Counted from the stretch's first letter, positions 43,360 through 53,333 are shown. The stretch: DNA of 64,000 nucleotides from Winogradskyella pacifica (GCF_013403915.1 NZ_JABFDI010000006.1:124001-188000), one strand, 5' to 3'. Program-made: numbers and translations. The notes: generated by a model not told the origin, from the sequence alone.

Positions 43360-44802
43360 CTAATTCCATCCACCACCTAAGGCTTGATAAATTTTTACAT
43401 TCGCCAAGAATTGGTCTCTTTTCGTTTCAATAATTTCAATTTTAGAATCTAAAGCTTCTCTTTGCGTCAATAGAACTTCGGTGTATTCTGCTCTAGCAGA
43501 TCTAAACAATTGTATAGAAAGATCAATAGCTTCTGTCATAGCATCAACTTGCTTTTCCTTTAACTCATAATTTTCTTTTAAATTATTAATGTTAGAAAGC
43601 GTGTTGGCCACTTCAATATAACCGTTTAGAATGGCTTTTTCATATTCAAAAACCGCTTGTAGTTGTCTGCTATTGGCATTACGGTATTCCGCTTTAATAG
43701 CATTTCTATTGATTAACGGACTAACCACATCTCCAACTAAAGAATATAAAAGCGATTCTGGTGTACTGGTTAAATACTTTGTTTTAAAAGCTTGCAAACC
43801 AATACCTGCTTTAATACCAATAGAAGGGTAGAAGTTCGCTTTGGCAATTTTAACGTTCAATTTTGAAGCTTCTAATTCATATTCTGCTTGTTTAATATCG
43901 GGTCTATTTGCTAAAAGCTGCGCTGGGATACCGGCTTCAATTGTATCTATTGGGCGATTAATAAAATCGTCAGAATCTCTGTCAATTTTTTGTGGATAGC
44001 GCCCTAAAAGAAAATTAATCTTATTTTCAGTTTCAACAATTTCTTGACGAATTTCAAATTTATTACTTTGATTTTTATAGACTTCTGCTTCAAAACGTCT
44101 CACCGCTAATTGCGTCGCTCTCGCAGCTTGCTTTTGAAGTTTAACCATTTCTAAAGCATTTTTTTGAATCTCTAAATTCTGCTCAATAATGTTTAACTGA
44201 TTATCTAAAGCTAAAAGCTCGTAATAGGAATTGGCTATTTCTGAAACAATAGTGGTGATCATAAAATTCTTACCTTCAATAGTACTTAGATATTCTAAAA
44301 CGGCTGCTTTTTTTCCATTGCGCAGTTTTTTCCACACATCGAGTTCCCATGACACATCCAAACCAACTGAAAAATCGGTTAAAGGTTCTGGAAATTCTTC
44401 GCCTTCACGAATATCTAAATGCTGTTCTACAGCTCCATTTCGGGTGTATTCACCAACTTTTTCAACTTCTGCGCCTGCGTAAACATTTACAAAAGGTAAA
44501 TACTCTCCTTTTCTAACTTGTACCTCATTATTAGCCATTGCAATTTGCTGTAGCATAATATTAAGCTCCTGATTATTGGCTAGCGCAGTATCAATTAATG
44601 CGACTAACTTTGGATCTGAAAAGAATGTTTTCCACTGTATGGTGGCGCTATTTACCGAATCTGTAGTTTTATCTAGATACTGATCAGGCACCGTGGTGTT
44701 CGCTTCTTTTACAGCGTGTTGCGTAGGTACACAAGAGCAAAGTAATAGTAAGGTAAGCATACCAATAAGGTGTGCTTTTCTAATCGTTTTTATCTTATTC
44801 AT
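43360..44802 (-). CDS. Outer-membrane efflux lipoprotein, TolC/OprM (NodT) family
   Basis: 480 aa. Lipoprotein signal ending LLLLCSC with the modified Cys around residue 24. Two OEP repeats with long heptad helices (e.g. ANNEVQVRKGEYLPF, ANRPDIKQAEYELEASKLN, YPSIGIKAGIGLQ) are typical NodT-type. It forms the trimeric outer-membrane channel of the pump encoded upstream; the start overlaps the end of the RND pump gene by 8 bases, showing tight coupling. Export cargo not inferable. Confidence 0.93.
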   Translation of the reverse strand: MNKIKTIRKAHLIGMLTLLLLCSCVPTQHAVKEANTTVPDQYLDKTTDSVNSATIQWKTFFSDPKLVALIDTALANNQELNIMLQQIAMANNEVQVRKGEYLPFVNVYAGAEVEKVGEYTRNGAVEQHLDIREGEEFPEPLTDFSVGLDVSWELDVWKKLRNGKKAAVLEYLSTIEGKNFMITTIVSEIANSYYELLALDNQLNIIEQNLEIQKNALEMVKLQKQAARATQLAVRRFEAEVYKNQSNKFEIRQEIVETENKINFLLGRYPQKIDRDSDDFINRPIDTIEAGIPAQLLANRPDIKQAEYELEASKLNVKIAKANFYPSIGIKAGIGLQAFKTKYLTSTPESLLYSLVGDVVSPLINRNAIKAEYRNANSRQLQAVFEYEKAILNGYIEVANTLSNINNLKENYELKEKQVDAMTEAIDLSIQLFRSARAEYTEVLLTQREALDSKIEIIETKRDQFLANVKIYQALGGGWN

Positions 44803-47800
44803 CGTTTTTATTTTTACGAAGTTTTTTCAATAGTTTTGTGAGTTTACTGATTTTTTCAGCATTAGCTTCACTTTGATTTTTAGTTTCACTAACGCGCATC
44901 ATTTCTTCCGAAATAGGCTCACTAGCTTCGTCTTTAATTAGACTTTTTCCATCAGCCATTTTTGCAAAAATGTAATACAGACCAGGAATAATTAAAACAC
45001 CACCAAGCGTACCGATAAGCATTCCTCCTAAGGCAGAACCACCAATAGTTCTATTCCCAATAGCACCAGCTCCAGAAGCCATAACTAACGGAATTAATCC
45101 GGCAATAAAAGCAAAGGATGTCATTAAGATTGGTCTAAATCGTGCTCTAGAACCTTCAATGGCGGCTTCTAAAATTGTAGCACCTTGCCTGCGTTTTTGA
45201 ACGGCAAACTCCACAATTAACACGGCATTTTTACCAAGTAAACCAACCAGCATAATGACTCCAATTTGAGCATAAACATCATTAGCTAATCCCATGGCTT
45301 TAAGAAGTATAAACGAACCGAAGACACCAACAGGTAAAGATAAAATAACCGCAAAAGGTAACAGGAAGCTTTCATATTGTGCTGCTAATACAAAGTAGAC
45401 AAATATGAGTACGACTATAAAAATGTAAATAGATTCATTTCCGCGTTGCGCTTCATCAAAACTCAAGCCTTCCCAAGCAATATCATAACCCCTTGGTAAT
45501 TGCGTCGCAGCAACTTCTTTAATCGCTTTAATAGCATCATCACTTGTAAATCCTGCTGCAGGCAATCCTCTAATGGATGCCGAATTGTAAAGGTTATAAC
45601 GTGTAATTTCGTTAGGGCCTAGTTTCTTTTCAATACTCATAAAAGCAGAATAAGGAACCATTTCTCCTTCCTCATTTTTTACAAATAATTTTTCGAGATC
45701 ACTTGGTAAACGTCTGTATTCTGGTGCTGCTTGCGTGTACACTTTAAAGAAACGACCAAACCGAATAAAGCCTTGCTCGTAAGTACTACCAATTAAAATG
45801 TTGAGGTTTTCCATGGCTGTACCAATGGTTACTCCTTTTTGCATCGCAATTTTGTTGTTTATTTTTAACTCATATTGCGGATAGTTGGCAGAGAAGAAGG
45901 TAAATAAACCAGATAGTTCTGGGCGCTTAGATAAGGCGTCCATAAACTCGTTATTCACACTCTCAAAATGGTGATAATCTGTAGAGTTTGTTTTATCTAA
46001 TAAACGTAAAGCGAATCCACCTGAAGATCCAAATCCTGGCACTGCTGGCGGTTCAAAATATTCTATAACTGCTCCTAAGTCTTTGGTTTCTTCTTCTAAT
46101 TCTTCCATGATTTCATGAACCGAGTGCTCACGTTCTGACCAAGGTTTCAGGTTAATTAAACAGGTTCCTGCGTTGGATCCACGACCTTCTGTCATAATTT
46201 CATAACCAGCTAAAGAGGATACGGATTCGACACCTTCAGTTTCTTCACATATTTTTTGAAGTTTTTTAGCCACTTCATTGGTACGCTCTAAAGTCGCACC
46301 AGGTGGTGTCTGAATAATGGCATAGATCATACCTTGGTCTTCATTAGGAATAAACCCGGCAGGTAACACTTCATTTGTAAAGAAAATTCCAACACAGAAA
46401 GCGGCAAGTATTCCAAAGGTGATAAAGCGTCTCGCGACTATTTTGTTTAGAATCTTAACGTAACTTCCTGTCAGTTTTTCAAAACCACCGTTAAAGTAAT
46501 CAATAAATTTATCTAAAGGTGAAGTACGTTTCTTACCATGATTATTCTTTAATAACATGGCACAAAGCACTGGAGTTAACGTCAAGGCCACAATGGCAGA
46601 AATAACAATTGAACCAGCCATGGTAATTGAGAATTGTCGGTAGAAAACACCAACAGGACCCGTCATAAACGAAATAGGAATAAATACCGAAACCATGACC
46701 AAAGTTATGGCAACAATAGCACCTCCAATTTCGCCTAAAACCTCTGAAGATGCTTGGTAGGGAGTGAGGTGATGGTCTTCTTCCATTTTTACGTGAACAG
46801 CTTCAACGACCACAATGGCATTATCGACCACAATACCAATCGCTAATACTAAGGCAAAAAGCGTAATAAGATTAATGGATAACCCAAACATCTGCATCAC
46901 GAAAAAGGCTCCAATCAAGGAAACCGGAACAGCAATAATAGGAATTAAAGTTGAACGCCAATCTCCTAGAAATAAGAATACCACTATGGCAACTAAGATA
47001 AAAGCATCTCGCAGTGTATGAATAACTTGATCTATAGAAGCATCTAAGAAATTAGAAACATCATAACTAATTTGAAAATCAACTTCTGGAGGAAGATCAA
47101 CTTCAAGTTCTTTTAGCTTTTCTTTTACAGCATCAATAACATCACTACCATTACTACCAAAAGTTTGTTTTAATACAATTGAAGCCGAAGGTTTTCCATC
47201 TAAATTTGAATATATATCAAAAAATTCACTTCCTAATTTTACATCAGCAATATCAGCAAGCGTAACAATTTGCCCTTCTTTATTGGCTTTAACAATAATC
47301 TCTTCATATTGTTCGGGTTCGTTATAACGGTTTTGATAGGTTAAAACATACTCTAGGGATTGGGCTGTTTTACCCGAACTTCGTCCTAAACGACCAGGAC
47401 GTGCCAAAATACTTTGGTCTTCCATCGCTTCTAAAACTTCTTCTGCAGAAATATTATAAGCGCGCATACGATCTGGTTTTAACCAAACACGCATGGCATA
47501 TTTTCGACTTCCTAAAATTTGAGCACTTGCAATCCCTTTAATTCGCTGTATTTCAGGAATTATTTTGGTGTAAGCATAATTGTAGAGGAACTTTTCGTCG
47601 TTGTCTTTATTTGTACTCGATAGGTTAACGTACATTAACATACTAGGTTGTACAGGTGTAATAATAACACCTTCACGCTGTACCAATTCTGGAAGCAATG
47701 GCATTACCTGATCGACTCTAGTTTTTACTCTAACAACCGCTTCATTGGGATCTGTGCCTGGTTCAAAAATAACACGTAAGGTGCCTTCACCAGCACTAGT

Positions 47801-48046
47801 AGCATCTGATGCGATATAACGCATGTCTTGAACACCATTGATGGCGGTTTCTAATGGAATTAATGTGGAATTCACCAATACATCAGCACTCGAACCTGGA
47901 TAGGCAATAAAAATATTGACTGTAGTCGGTGCAATTTGCGGGAATTGAGATATAGGTAGTTGCTTTATCGCTAAGCCACCTATAAATATAATGATCACCG
48001 AAATGACAATAGCCAAGACGGGTCTTTTAATAAATTTTTTAAACAT
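44795..48046 (-). CDS. RND multidrug efflux pump (AcrB/MexB, HAE1 type)
   Basis: 1083 aa, somewhat longer than AcrB owing to a charged C-terminal tail after the last helix. MFKKFIKRPVLAIVISVIII (TM1), FIAYPGSSADV, the substrate-binding porter region and the second-half LVGLLGKNAVLIVEFAVQKR with the conserved Lys are present. The proton-relay motif reads GIVVDNAIVVVE: D408 is present but the second Asp of AcrB is Asn409. Proton-driven inner-membrane transporter working with the adaptor and outer-membrane factor on both sides of it. Substrate unknown. Confidence 0.93.
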   Translation of the reverse strand: MFKKFIKRPVLAIVISVIIIFIGGLAIKQLPISQFPQIAPTTVNIFIAYPGSSADVLVNSTLIPLETAINGVQDMRYIASDATSAGEGTLRVIFEPGTDPNEAVVRVKTRVDQVMPLLPELVQREGVIITPVQPSMLMYVNLSSTNKDNDEKFLYNYAYTKIIPEIQRIKGIASAQILGSRKYAMRVWLKPDRMRAYNISAEEVLEAMEDQSILARPGRLGRSSGKTAQSLEYVLTYQNRYNEPEQYEEIIVKANKEGQIVTLADIADVKLGSEFFDIYSNLDGKPSASIVLKQTFGSNGSDVIDAVKEKLKELEVDLPPEVDFQISYDVSNFLDASIDQVIHTLRDAFILVAIVVFLFLGDWRSTLIPIIAVPVSLIGAFFVMQMFGLSINLITLFALVLAIGIVVDNAIVVVEAVHVKMEEDHHLTPYQASSEVLGEIGGAIVAITLVMVSVFIPISFMTGPVGVFYRQFSITMAGSIVISAIVALTLTPVLCAMLLKNNHGKKRTSPLDKFIDYFNGGFEKLTGSYVKILNKIVARRFITFGILAAFCVGIFFTNEVLPAGFIPNEDQGMIYAIIQTPPGATLERTNEVAKKLQKICEETEGVESVSSLAGYEIMTEGRGSNAGTCLINLKPWSEREHSVHEIMEELEEETKDLGAVIEYFEPPAVPGFGSSGGFALRLLDKTNSTDYHHFESVNNEFMDALSKRPELSGLFTFFSANYPQYELKINNKIAMQKGVTIGTAMENLNILIGSTYEQGFIRFGRFFKVYTQAAPEYRRLPSDLEKLFVKNEEGEMVPYSAFMSIEKKLGPNEITRYNLYNSASIRGLPAAGFTSDDAIKAIKEVAATQLPRGYDIAWEGLSFDEAQRGNESIYIFIVVLIFVYFVLAAQYESFLLPFAVILSLPVGVFGSFILLKAMGLANDVYAQIGVIMLVGLLGKNAVLIVEFAVQKRRQGATILEAAIEGSRARFRPILMTSFAFIAGLIPLVMASGAGAIGNRTIGGSALGGMLIGTLGGVLIIPGLYYIFAKMADGKSLIKDEASEPISEEMMRVSETKNQSEANAEKISKLTKLLKKLRKNKNDE

Positions 48047-48068
48047 GATGTGTGTAGATTAGTTAGAA

Positions 48069-49160
48069 TTACTCTGCGTAAAGTTCTAGATTAGATAATA
48101 CAGTAACAGGATCTACAGTTTTAGTATGGATCTCCTCTTGATCTCTGACCATTTTAATACCTTCGAGAAGTATCGTTTCGGTTTCAGATAACCCTTTATC
48201 TACGATAAATAAGTGCGGCAACTCTGCACCAATAGTGATTTCTCTTTGGTGTACAACATGGTTCGTGTCAACTACGAAAACATAGGTTTTGTCTAAGATC
48301 TCAAACGTGGCTTTTTGTGGTATAATAACAACATCTTTGAAAGGAATGGTCATTAAAATGCTTCCTGTTTCACCATGTCTTAAAATTCCATCGGGATTAG
48401 GGAATGTAGCTCTAAACGCAATATTTCCGGTTTCGCTATCAAATTCTCCTTCAATAGTTTCTACAATACCTTTTTGGTTAAAAAGCTTGTTGTTCGCCAT
48501 TAGAAGTTCAACATTTGTGTTGTTCTTTTTAGCTTCACTGGTAATATAATCTAAGTATTCTGCTTCAGGCACATTAAAATATACCCACATTTCACTGTTG
48601 TCTGAGAGTGTGGTTAATAATTCACCTTCATCTAAAAGGCTACCTTCTCTAGCTTCCAAATGGTTAATAATACCATTAAAAGGCGCTTTGATACTGGTAA
48701 AACCTAAATGGGTTTGCGCTAAAGAGACTTCGGCATTGGCTTTTTCTAAGTTGGCTTGTGCCATGGCCAATTCATTAGGAGACACTACATTACCATCAGC
48801 TAGTAATTGCGTGTTGGCGAGTTCTATTTGCGCGACTTTAGATTCGGCTTTAGCCTTATTGAGTTCAGCTTGATAAATGTTAGGCATGATCTGAAATAAC
48901 TGCTGTCCTTTCTTTACATGTTGCCCTTCATCTACAGAGATATTTTTTAAATAGCCCTTTTCTAAAGCTCTCAATTCAATGTGTCTTATGGAGTGGATTT
49001 GACTCACATAATCTTTAATAAGAGTCGTGTCTTTTTTTATAGGATTGGTTACGAGAAATGTTGATTCTTCGTGTTTTTCTTCTTTGTGTTCTTCACAGCT
49101 CGCCAGAGTTATACACATAAATAGGCCTGTGAAAATAGTTATTTTCTTAATGATGTTCAC
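48069..49160 (-). CDS. RND efflux periplasmic adaptor (membrane fusion protein)
   Basis: 363 aa. Lipoprotein signal MNIIKKITIFTGLFMCITLASC (Cys22). Order of domains: short barrel-sandwich/lipoyl part (HIELRALEKGYLKNISVDEGQHVKKGQQLFQ), alpha-hairpin (AKAESKVAQIELANTQLL), second lipoyl half (TSIKAPFNGIINHL), beta-barrel and membrane-proximal domain. Typical HlyD/AcrA-like length for Bacteroidota. It bridges the pump to the outer-membrane channel. First gene of the three-gene efflux operon; no regulator is encoded beside it. Confidence 0.93.
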   Translation of the reverse strand: MNIIKKITIFTGLFMCITLASCEEHKEEKHEESTFLVTNPIKKDTTLIKDYVSQIHSIRHIELRALEKGYLKNISVDEGQHVKKGQQLFQIMPNIYQAELNKAKAESKVAQIELANTQLLADGNVVSPNELAMAQANLEKANAEVSLAQTHLGFTSIKAPFNGIINHLEAREGSLLDEGELLTTLSDNSEMWVYFNVPEAEYLDYITSEAKKNNTNVELLMANNKLFNQKGIVETIEGEFDSETGNIAFRATFPNPDGILRHGETGSILMTIPFKDVVIIPQKATFEILDKTYVFVVDTNHVVHQREITIGAELPHLFIVDKGLSETETILLEGIKMVRDQEEIHTKTVDPVTVLSNLELYAE

Positions 49161-49303
49161 TTGTAAATTATTTTATAAAATGATATAAGTATGAGGTCAG
49201 ACCCATTGGGAATTGAGCATGACATTTTAGAGTTTTGGTCTAAACTCTAAATCCATAAATTAGAAACAGACCGTTTTAAGTTGTATGTCTGTTCTTGTGG
49301 ATA

Positions 49304-49717
49304 TCAAATTATAAAAACTTGGAATTGGATATGAAGCCTAAGACAAGGTTCATTGATAACGCTTTCTGAGCGGTATGGTTTTTTTTGTAGTTCTTTAGAG
49401 GAAAACTCAAATAACAGTGCATTTATGAAAGCTGTTTCTAGGTAGTCTTTATAGTACTGTTTTTTACTAGACGCTTCTTCGTCTTCTACTTTGTTACTTT
49501 CAATAACTTCAACATTTCTTCTATCATCCGCACCTTTATGATACGGAATAATAGTTGCATCACTAAATTGTTTAGTATACGTAAGTGTTATACTACCATG
49601 ATGGGTAGTGAGCGTGTTTGTTGTATTGCCAATAGCTTCATTAGCTTGTAAATTAGCAAATGTGCTTAGTAATAGAACAACAATTAAAGATAAGTATCTA
49701 TTGAAAGTCTTTTTCAT
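49304..49717 (-). CDS. Exported protein of unknown function, flanking efflux operon
   Basis: 137 aa from the ATG at 49717 (MKKTFNRYLSLIVVLLLSTF, signal peptide; a TTG four codons upstream is rejected). The rest contains a basic/acidic middle with VIESNKVEDEEASSKKQYYK and no clear domain. It is transcribed toward the efflux operon with about 140 bases between. No known family; possibly lineage-specific. Confidence 0.5.
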   Translation of the reverse strand: MKKTFNRYLSLIVVLLLSTFANLQANEAIGNTTNTLTTHHGSITLTYTKQFSDATIIPYHKGADDRRNVEVIESNKVEDEEASSKKQYYKDYLETAFINALLFEFSSKELQKKPYRSESVINEPCLRLHIQFQVFII

Positions 49718-49891
49718 TTCGGGGGTCAAAACTATACCATTAGATTTATATTACCAACAAGAGATAGTTTTAATTTTAGCATTACAATGATAAATATTTC
49801 TTAAAAAAATTAGAGCGCTTAATAAGGTGAAATGGTTTTTCTTAGTGATAGCAATGCTTTTAAGCTAAATAAAAGAAATCTAGTATAAAAG

Positions 49892-50320
49892 TTAATCTTT
49901 TATAATATCGCTATATTCATAAAAAAAGGATTCAAATAAATCCATATTTTCATTAAAAAATTCCATAACGTCTCTCCATGTATTTTTATTATGGATCGAT
50001 ACTTTTTGCTCTAATGGTAAATATATTCGTGAAATCTCCTTTCCATTTTCTAGGATGTATTCTTCTTCAAAAATAATTTCTGGAAGAAAATCATTCTTTA
50101 AAATGCCTTTTAATGAGGTGAGTTTTTCCCAATATTTAATACGATTCTCCAAATCATCTTCAATATCTAAAGCGATTAAAGCGGACTTCGTATCGAAATG
50201 AAACTTAAACGAGAACCCTTTTATTTTTGTATCGTATAATAACCATTTTCTAGGAAATGATTTTCCGAAACTGATCCAGAATTCTTGTCGTAATAATCGT
50301 GATTCTTCTTTTGAAAACAT
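49892..50320 (-). CDS. DUF4268 protein
   Basis: 142 aa. MFSKEESRLLRQEFWISFGKSFPRKWLLYDTKIKGFSFKFHFD is the start of the DUF4268 family; IYLPLEQKVSIHNKNTWRDVMEFF follows. DUF4268 domains occur in restriction-like or nuclease-associated proteins and as stand-alone domains; no catalytic residues could be fixed. It is one base from the ZIP gene upstream, which suggests operon translation but not a shared function. Confidence 0.8.
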   Translation of the reverse strand: MFSKEESRLLRQEFWISFGKSFPRKWLLYDTKIKGFSFKFHFDTKSALIALDIEDDLENRIKYWEKLTSLKGILKNDFLPEIIFEEEYILENGKEISRIYLPLEQKVSIHNKNTWRDVMEFFNENMDLFESFFYEYSDIIKD

Positions 50321-50995
50321 TTAAATGAAATAAGCAATTAATATTCCTAAGCAGATAGCGACTAATTTAGATAAATTAAACTTGTGGCCCTCGCCAGATT
50401 CAAATAAAATAGTGGTAGAAATATGTAAAAAGATACCTATAACAATAGCATTAATGACATCTACATAAGTTGCCATAAAGCTAGAGTGATTAGATATTAA
50501 GGTTCCTAAAGGCGTCATAGCCGAAAATATTGCTAAGAAGCTTATAATCTGTAATTTGCTATAACTAGATTTTAATAAAAATGCGGTTATTAAAATGGCA
50601 ATCGGAATTTTATGAATTAAAACTCCATAAACCATATCATTATGTTGGTGTATGGGAAAGCCTTCTAAAAAACTATGAATGCATAAACTGATAAAAAGTA
50701 ACCAAGGAAATTCGTTGTCCTCTTTATGAATATGAACGTGTCCATGCTCAGCTCCTTTAGAAAAGAACTCTAAAATAATTTGAAGTAATATACCACACAT
50801 TATATACAAACCAGTGAGCTTGGCATCAATGTGCTGATAGACTTCTGGTAGCAAATCAAAGAGTGTTAATGCTAATAAAAAGGCACCACTAAAAGATAAA
50901 AGCAATTTGGTGTAAATTGACTTTTGGTGTTTAGTGACTAAAGCGATAGCAACACCGATGATTACGGCAAGTAATGGTAATAAATAGCTATTCAT
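50321..50995 (-). CDS. ZIP family metal transporter
   Basis: 224 aa, seven or eight membrane helices. Metal-site motifs of the ZIP family are visible: HSFLEGFPIHQHND in helix 4 and HKIPIAILITAFLL in helix 5; between helices 2 and 3 is the His-rich segment KGAEHGHVHIHKEDN. It moves Zn2+ or another divalent cation into the cytoplasm. Same strand as the methyltransferase gene upstream (5 bases) and the DUF4268 gene downstream. Metal specificity not determined. Confidence 0.87.
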   Translation of the reverse strand: MNSYLLPLLAVIIGVAIALVTKHQKSIYTKLLLSFSGAFLLALTLFDLLPEVYQHIDAKLTGLYIMCGILLQIILEFFSKGAEHGHVHIHKEDNEFPWLLFISLCIHSFLEGFPIHQHNDMVYGVLIHKIPIAILITAFLLKSSYSKLQIISFLAIFSAMTPLGTLISNHSSFMATYVDVINAIVIGIFLHISTTILFESGEGHKFNLSKLVAICLGILIAYFI

Positions 50996-51000
50996 GCAGT

Positions 51001-51732
51001 TTACTTAAAAATCATAATCATACGCTCAGATGTCTGAGTATGATATTTGTGTAATTTATAATCTCCAAAAACATCCAACAAATGCACTCCGGCTTTTTCA
51101 AAAAGCGCTTCAAAATCTTTTAGCGTAAAAGCTTTTACACGTTCCTGAAATTCGAAGTGTTCACCGTCAGCATCAAAACTAATATCTTTAATAATGTAAC
51201 CATCTTTAACCGATCGTTTTTGATGAAAATCAATCCCTTCAACCGTTTTAATATTTTCTGGAATTAAATTTTCAATAACGTAATTGGTGTTCATAAAATC
51301 GATAACCCCAAATCCAAATTCATTTAATTCTGCTTGAATAGACTTTATCGTTTCAAGATTACATTTTTCGTCTTCAAAGTAACCAAAACTAGTAAAAAGA
51401 TTAAAAACAGCATCAAACGTATCAGGATAAGGTTTACTCATATCGTGAACCTTAAATTTTAGTGTGTCATTCTCAAATTGCTCCGCATAAGCAATACTTT
51501 GTTCTGATAAATCGGCACCTGTAACATTATAGCCCAAAGAGTTTAAGTACACAGAGTGTCTTCCCTTACCACATGCTAAATCTAGAATTTTACCTTGTTC
51601 GGGAATGTTAAGATAATTTGTTAAATTATCCATGAAATCCTGGGCTTCAGTATAATTTCTGTCTTTATATAAGATATGGTAGTAAGGTGTATCAAACCAC
51701 GATGCGTACCATTGTTTTGCTGGTTTAGTCAT
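51001..51732 (-). CDS. Class I SAM-dependent methyltransferase
   Basis: 243 aa. KILDLACGKGRHSVYLNSLGYNVTGADLS contains the SAM-binding motif I (DLACGKGR) and motif II (DLS); FDAVFNLFTSFGYFED is motif IV-like. The long C-terminal part with ERVKAFTLKDFEALFEKAGV follows. The substrate is unknown; similar genes are often annotated as small-molecule or tRNA/rRNA methyltransferases. First gene of the three-gene minus-strand unit with the ZIP and DUF4268 genes. Confidence 0.85.
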   Translation of the reverse strand: MTKPAKQWYASWFDTPYYHILYKDRNYTEAQDFMDNLTNYLNIPEQGKILDLACGKGRHSVYLNSLGYNVTGADLSEQSIAYAEQFENDTLKFKVHDMSKPYPDTFDAVFNLFTSFGYFEDEKCNLETIKSIQAELNEFGFGVIDFMNTNYVIENLIPENIKTVEGIDFHQKRSVKDGYIIKDISFDADGEHFEFQERVKAFTLKDFEALFEKAGVHLLDVFGDYKLHKYHTQTSERMIMIFK

Positions 51733-51780
51733 ATTTATCTCCTAATAAAAGTAGGAGTCACTTTCGTTAAAATAATTAGT

Positions 51781-51864
51781 TGTCATTACGAGAAGCATAA
51801 GCGTGGTCATCTCATTATCAATAAAAAGATGGTGTCAACTTTGTCTTAAAATTTCGTAATGACG
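51781..51864. repeat. Inverted GTCATTACGA repeat
   Basis: GTCATTACGA at 51782-51791 and its reverse complement TCGTAATGAC at 51854-51863, with AGAAGCATAAGCGTGGTCATCTC-like text between, a wording often seen in flavobacterial intergenic repeats. Confidence 0.7.
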
Positions 51865-51906
51865 AGTCCTATTCAAATTTTAGGGTGTCATGCTGCAAAA
51901 ATACTG

Positions 51907-51914
51907 TATTTTTG
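51907..51914 (+). promoter_or_regulatory. Candidate -7 element of the THUMP methyltransferase gene
   Basis: TATTTTTG matches TAnnTTTG, 21 bases upstream of the ATG at 51935; no -33 element was clear. Confidence 0.4.
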
Positions 51915-51934
51915 CAATCTATTTGACGGAATTT

Positions 51935-53092
51935 ATGGAAGATAATTACAAGATGTTAGCCAAAACACTATTTGGCTTCGAAGATATTTTAGCAAAGGAA
52001 CTCACACAACTTGGAGCCATGAAAGTGGAAAAAGGTGTGCGAAATGTGAGCTTTGAAGGAGATAAAGGCTTTATGTATAAAGCGAACCTTGGAATTAGAA
52101 CGGCCATAAAAATATTAAAACCTATTCATTCTTTTAGAGTGACTAAAGAGGAAGATCTTTACAAAAATGTAAAGAATATGAAATGGGAAGACTATTTAAA
52201 ATCTACTGGATCCTTGGCTGTTGATGCTACGGTTCATAATAGTGTCTTTACGCATTCGCAATACACCGCTTTAAAAACGAAAGATGCTATTGTAGATCGT
52301 TTTAGAGATATTGACGGTACGCGTCCGGATGTCGATTTACGTTTTCCAGATTTAAAAATAAATGTACATATAGATCGTCAACGTTGTACGATTTCTCTAG
52401 ATACTTCTGGAGAATCATTACATAGACGTGGTTATAAAACGGCAACGAATATTGCTCCAATTAATGAGGTTTTAGCTGCCGGACTTATTATGATGAGTGG
52501 TTGGGATGGTCAATCTGATTTTATGGACCCGATGTGTGGTAGTGGAACCATGTTGGCAGAAGCCGCTATGATTGCTTGTAATATTCCGCCAAATTTAATG
52601 CGAAAAGAGTTTGCCTTTGAACGTTGGACAGATTGGGATGTGGAATTATTCGAAAAAATTGAAGAATCCTTATTGAAAAAAACACGTGATTTTCATCATA
52701 AAATAATGGGGTACGACAAATCTCCGTCGGCAATTGTAAAAGCAAAAGAGAATATTAAGAATGCGCATTTAGATGAATTTGTACACATTCAGCATGAAGA
52801 TTTCTTTAAAACTCAAAAATCGGGTGATGAAAAATTACATATGGTTTTTAATCCTCCTTATGGTGAACGTTTAGAGAATTTAAATGTTGAAGAATTCTAC
52901 GGTAATATAGGAACTACCCTAAAGCATGGATATCCTAATACCAATGCGTGGTTAATTACCTCTAATATGGAAGCTTTAAAATCTGTAGGTTTAAGACCTT
53001 CAAGAAAAATAAAAGTCTTTAACGCTAAGCTTGAAGCACGTTTGGTGAAGTACGAAATGTATGAAGGTAGTAAGAAGACTCATAAGCAGTAG
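51935..53092 (+). CDS. THUMP-domain rRNA (guanine-N2)-methyltransferase, RlmL-N/YcbY-like
   Basis: 385 aa from ATG at 51935 (MEDNYKMLAKTLFGFEDILAKEL); the upstream ATG at 51890 is less likely because of the promoter element between. N-terminal THUMP region (about 45-160), then the methyltransferase: FMDPMCGSGTMLAEAAMIA (SAM motif I), NPPYGERLENLN (catalytic NPPY), and GEFY-like ending. Compared with the E. coli RlmL fusion this is only the N-terminal enzyme, as usual in Bacteroidota. It methylates guanine in 23S rRNA (m2G2445 by analogy). Confidence 0.9.
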   Translation: MEDNYKMLAKTLFGFEDILAKELTQLGAMKVEKGVRNVSFEGDKGFMYKANLGIRTAIKILKPIHSFRVTKEEDLYKNVKNMKWEDYLKSTGSLAVDATVHNSVFTHSQYTALKTKDAIVDRFRDIDGTRPDVDLRFPDLKINVHIDRQRCTISLDTSGESLHRRGYKTATNIAPINEVLAAGLIMMSGWDGQSDFMDPMCGSGTMLAEAAMIACNIPPNLMRKEFAFERWTDWDVELFEKIEESLLKKTRDFHHKIMGYDKSPSAIVKAKENIKNAHLDEFVHIQHEDFFKTQKSGDEKLHMVFNPPYGERLENLNVEEFYGNIGTTLKHGYPNTNAWLITSNMEALKSVGLRPSRKIKVFNAKLEARLVKYEMYEGSKKTHKQ

Positions 53093-53333
53093 GTTAATCT
53101 TTAGTCGTTGGTTGGTAGTCGTTAGTTAAAAGCCTAATGTCTTAGTAGTAGTTTTCAGAAACGAAGTGTTTTTTCGAATGGATTTATAATATGAATGAGC
53201 AAATAGAGTTTGTTTTTTAGAACAATCTCTCCGTGCATCTTTGAGCCTTCTTCGTGTAACTCTGTGTCATAACTTTCAGTGCTAATTTTCAGAGTTCATC
53301 TTTGCGTCTTAGCGCCTTTACGAGAAATACAAA
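53093..53333. repeat. Intergenic patch of two repeat types
   Basis: Degenerate GTCGTTAGTT-like words (53105-53128) and a long block (about 53221-53327) built from CTTTGCGTCTTAGCGCC- and CTCTGTGTCA-type words that recur throughout many bacterial genomes. The block ends about 8 bases from the stop codon of the following minus-strand gene. Confidence 0.6.
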
